Source: Artemia franciscana
Taxonomy: Eukaryota; Arthropoda; Branchiopoda; Anostraca; Artemiidae
Direction of reading: 5' to 3'
DNA length: 64,000 bases
Assembly (NCBI RefSeq): GCF_032884065.1
Contig: NC_088866.1
Location: 49,591,268 to 49,655,267, forward strand
Made by a program: the position numbers and the translations under genes. Below the pieces are notes generated by a model. The model saw only the letters and a program-made list of their open reading frames with translations, did not search any database and was not told where the DNA came from. Shown here piece after piece: positions 44,179-64,000 of this stretch (position 1 is the stretch's first letter; the number at the start of each line of letters is the position of its first letter).

Positions 44179-46054
44179 AAAATTTTGTTAATAAGCAAAA
44201 AATCTGCTAAAATTTGGCCTCAAACTTATTCGAAAACAAGGGGGGGTGTGTTAATCACGATTTTGCCCAGGGTGCAAGAGAGGCTAGGACCGCCACTATG
44301 TTTTATGTAAGGTCGCAAACTATCAAAATCAAATGTTGTATCTGACATTATCACGTATCTAAGATAACTTGGCAAAATCTATTTGCCAAGTTGTCTGAAA
44401 GGGAGGGGCAATTTGCCCTTGTTATCAGGCAATGTGGATCAGAATAATCAAAGTGTCGTCTATCAATTCTACTTCAGAGTTCCACTAATTCTCTCGTTGT
44501 TCCACTAATCCCCCCTTTGAGACCAAGCTTAGCAGGCAGCTTGCAACAATTATATCATATAATATACTAATATACCATATATAATCAATATGATATAAAA
44601 ATATAGCGTAATAAAAAAATTATAATATAATAACATGTAATATAATAAAATAGCATAACAAGAAAATATTATGTAATATAATGTACTATCGATCATACAG
44701 CAACAGGTATTAGCCTATAAAATTATATCAGATGTGTATAAAAGTTATATACGACCTTTAGGCACGGCAATGATAGCACTGTAGAAAAAAGAGTGGGGAC
44801 ATAAAAGGAACCCCCTTCGAAAACAAGATGGCATTTGTTCTTCGTGTTTTAACGTCACTTTTGCCGAGGGGCTACCCAATTGTCGCCACCTGCTTTACGT
44901 TTCGGAGCTCCAGATGTACCACACAATTCCGCCATGCCTGGCACAGTTCAGCCAAGGGCACTTTCGCCGCACACCACTTTGCTTTATTTCTGTAGGTTGG
45001 TGACTCCTTGCTCTTTGCTTTAGCTTTCAAACGCTTTTTATGTAAGAAAGCGACCCTCTTTGGTATTAGCCAAAATAAAAAAAAAAGTAAACATTGTTTG
45101 ATAGTAATTATATCCCTCAAAATAATCAAACTTTTAAATTTAATATAATATAAATTAATAAAATATAAATTAAAATAAATAATTTCTATTAAAATGTTGT
45201 TAAATTTAATGTATTAAAATTTTTAATAAAATATAAATTAAATAATTATATTTAATAAAAAATAATCAAACTTTTAAATTGATTCCAAATACATTTCTCC
45301 ATTGCACTAAAGTACAACAGAGGGGGGTGTTTTTCGATCATCCAGTAGCTGTGTGATGGCAGAGTCTCAAGGTCCAGGCTTTCCAGGCTTAAATAAGGAG
45401 TATTAAGGCTTAAAGATGAGCACCAAGGGGATAACAGCTCTGCTCTTATTTTGGAAAATTTTATATACAAAAACAGAAGACTAAATGTATCCCCTCTCCC
45501 TTTGGAAAACAGCACACAAATTAAACTTTTGCTCAAGTTGTTAGAAAAATAAAATCCCATCTTGGTCAAAAGGTTAAGAGAACAAAAATTACCCCGTATG
45601 GAAGAGGGCCTGGTACCCTTTCAGTCTTCTGCTGTAAATGTGAAACAAAAATATGTATAGCAAAGAATAATGTTGCGTATGCTACCATGGTGCCGCCTTA
45701 TTACACGAACTTAGTGCAAATGCACCAATTTTTAATAATTTATTTTTATAGCCTTAATTAACGTAATTTAATTAGAAATTCATAGCGAAATATCTGAACT
45801 ATAATTTCGTAATAATGTTGAGCTTGTGATAGAATTTTTCCGTGTTCTATGGTAATTTAGTTTGACTATTTACCTGTGGTTTTCGCTAGAAATTATTTAG
45901 TTACTTTTCTGCACTTGGATGTAGCACATGTTTCCAAGGCAGTTGTTCCGAGTGTAGCGAACATTTGTGAAAAATTTACAGTTTCGTTTATCCCAGTCTT
46001 CTTCTAGGAGGGCTAAGATATTTTTCTTCAGGCGCTGAATAAAGCACAACAAAG
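44179..46054. other. Region upstream of the transporter gene
   Basis: Contains an 11 bp stem hairpin (AACTTGGCAAA-atcta-TTTGCCAAGTT, 44366-44392), highly AT-rich TAATATAA tracts (44545-44700 and 45130-45260), and a GC-richer stretch at 44860-45090 with an 85-codon basic minus frame of unknown meaning. The transporter's promoter and 5' UTR should lie in the last few hundred bases, but I cannot place a TATA box or start site with confidence. Confidence 0.4.

Positions 46055-64000
<17,946 letters not shown>

Noticed and set aside
43818..44198. 126-codon minus-strand frame with a signal-peptide-like start
   Set aside because: It is antisense to the hAT transposase remnant read on the plus strand, which has clear family motifs; the minus frame has none.
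44872..45129. 85-codon basic minus-strand frame (KKRLKAKAKSK) in GC-richer DNA
   Set aside because: The composition is intriguing, but there is no family match I recognise, no clear splice sites, and low-complexity Lys/Ala content; noted but not called a gene.

Overview
This is a eukaryotic, AT-rich, gene-poor and repeat-dense window, almost certainly from an animal. Three observations support that: a multi-exon gene with GT-AG introns of 1.3-5.1 kb, Helitron and hAT transposon remnants, and tRNA-derived SINEs with metazoan-type bodies. The only clear gene is a facilitated sugar (trehalose Tret1-like / SLC2) transporter of arthropod type. A crustacean, possibly a brine shrimp, fits the gene and my memory of the dominant repeat family, but the species is inference.

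Layout. 1-46 kb is essentially a repeat landscape. Its main component is one modular foldback family, here called R. A full copy runs as module A (starts with the hairpin CAGTTCGT-GGTA-ACGAACTG), B (loose foldback), C (unique spacer) and D (long near-perfect inverted repeat). About a dozen full, partial or decayed copies occur on both strands (about 3.0, 9.7, 16.9, 20.0-21.8, 23.4, 27.0-28.8, 30.1, 36.1, 37.5, 38.2 and 59.2 kb). Between them lie two tRNA-derived SINEs (21.9 and 42.6 kb), a minus-strand Helitron with two tandem 3' hairpins (25.1-27.0 kb), a roughly 430 bp element with about 94 bp terminal inverted repeats (31.9-32.4 kb), a hAT transposase remnant (43.9-44.2 kb), several tandem arrays, and one orphan exon-like 40-codon reading frame (14.8 kb).

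46.05-64.0 kb is the 5' part of the transporter gene on the plus strand. Six coding exons join in frame to 332 codons (17-codon first exon through TM8 and the start of TM9), and the gene continues past the right edge. Its introns hold minisatellites, local duplications, a lone D foldback, and in intron 5 an R copy into which a 2.0 kb decayed Helitron has inserted. The Helitron ends and the interrupted R sequence define an exact A|T insertion point.

No operon-like or multi-gene system is present. The most original material is the architecture of the R family and the Helitron rearrangements. All family calls come from motif recognition by eye; no alignment or database search was run.
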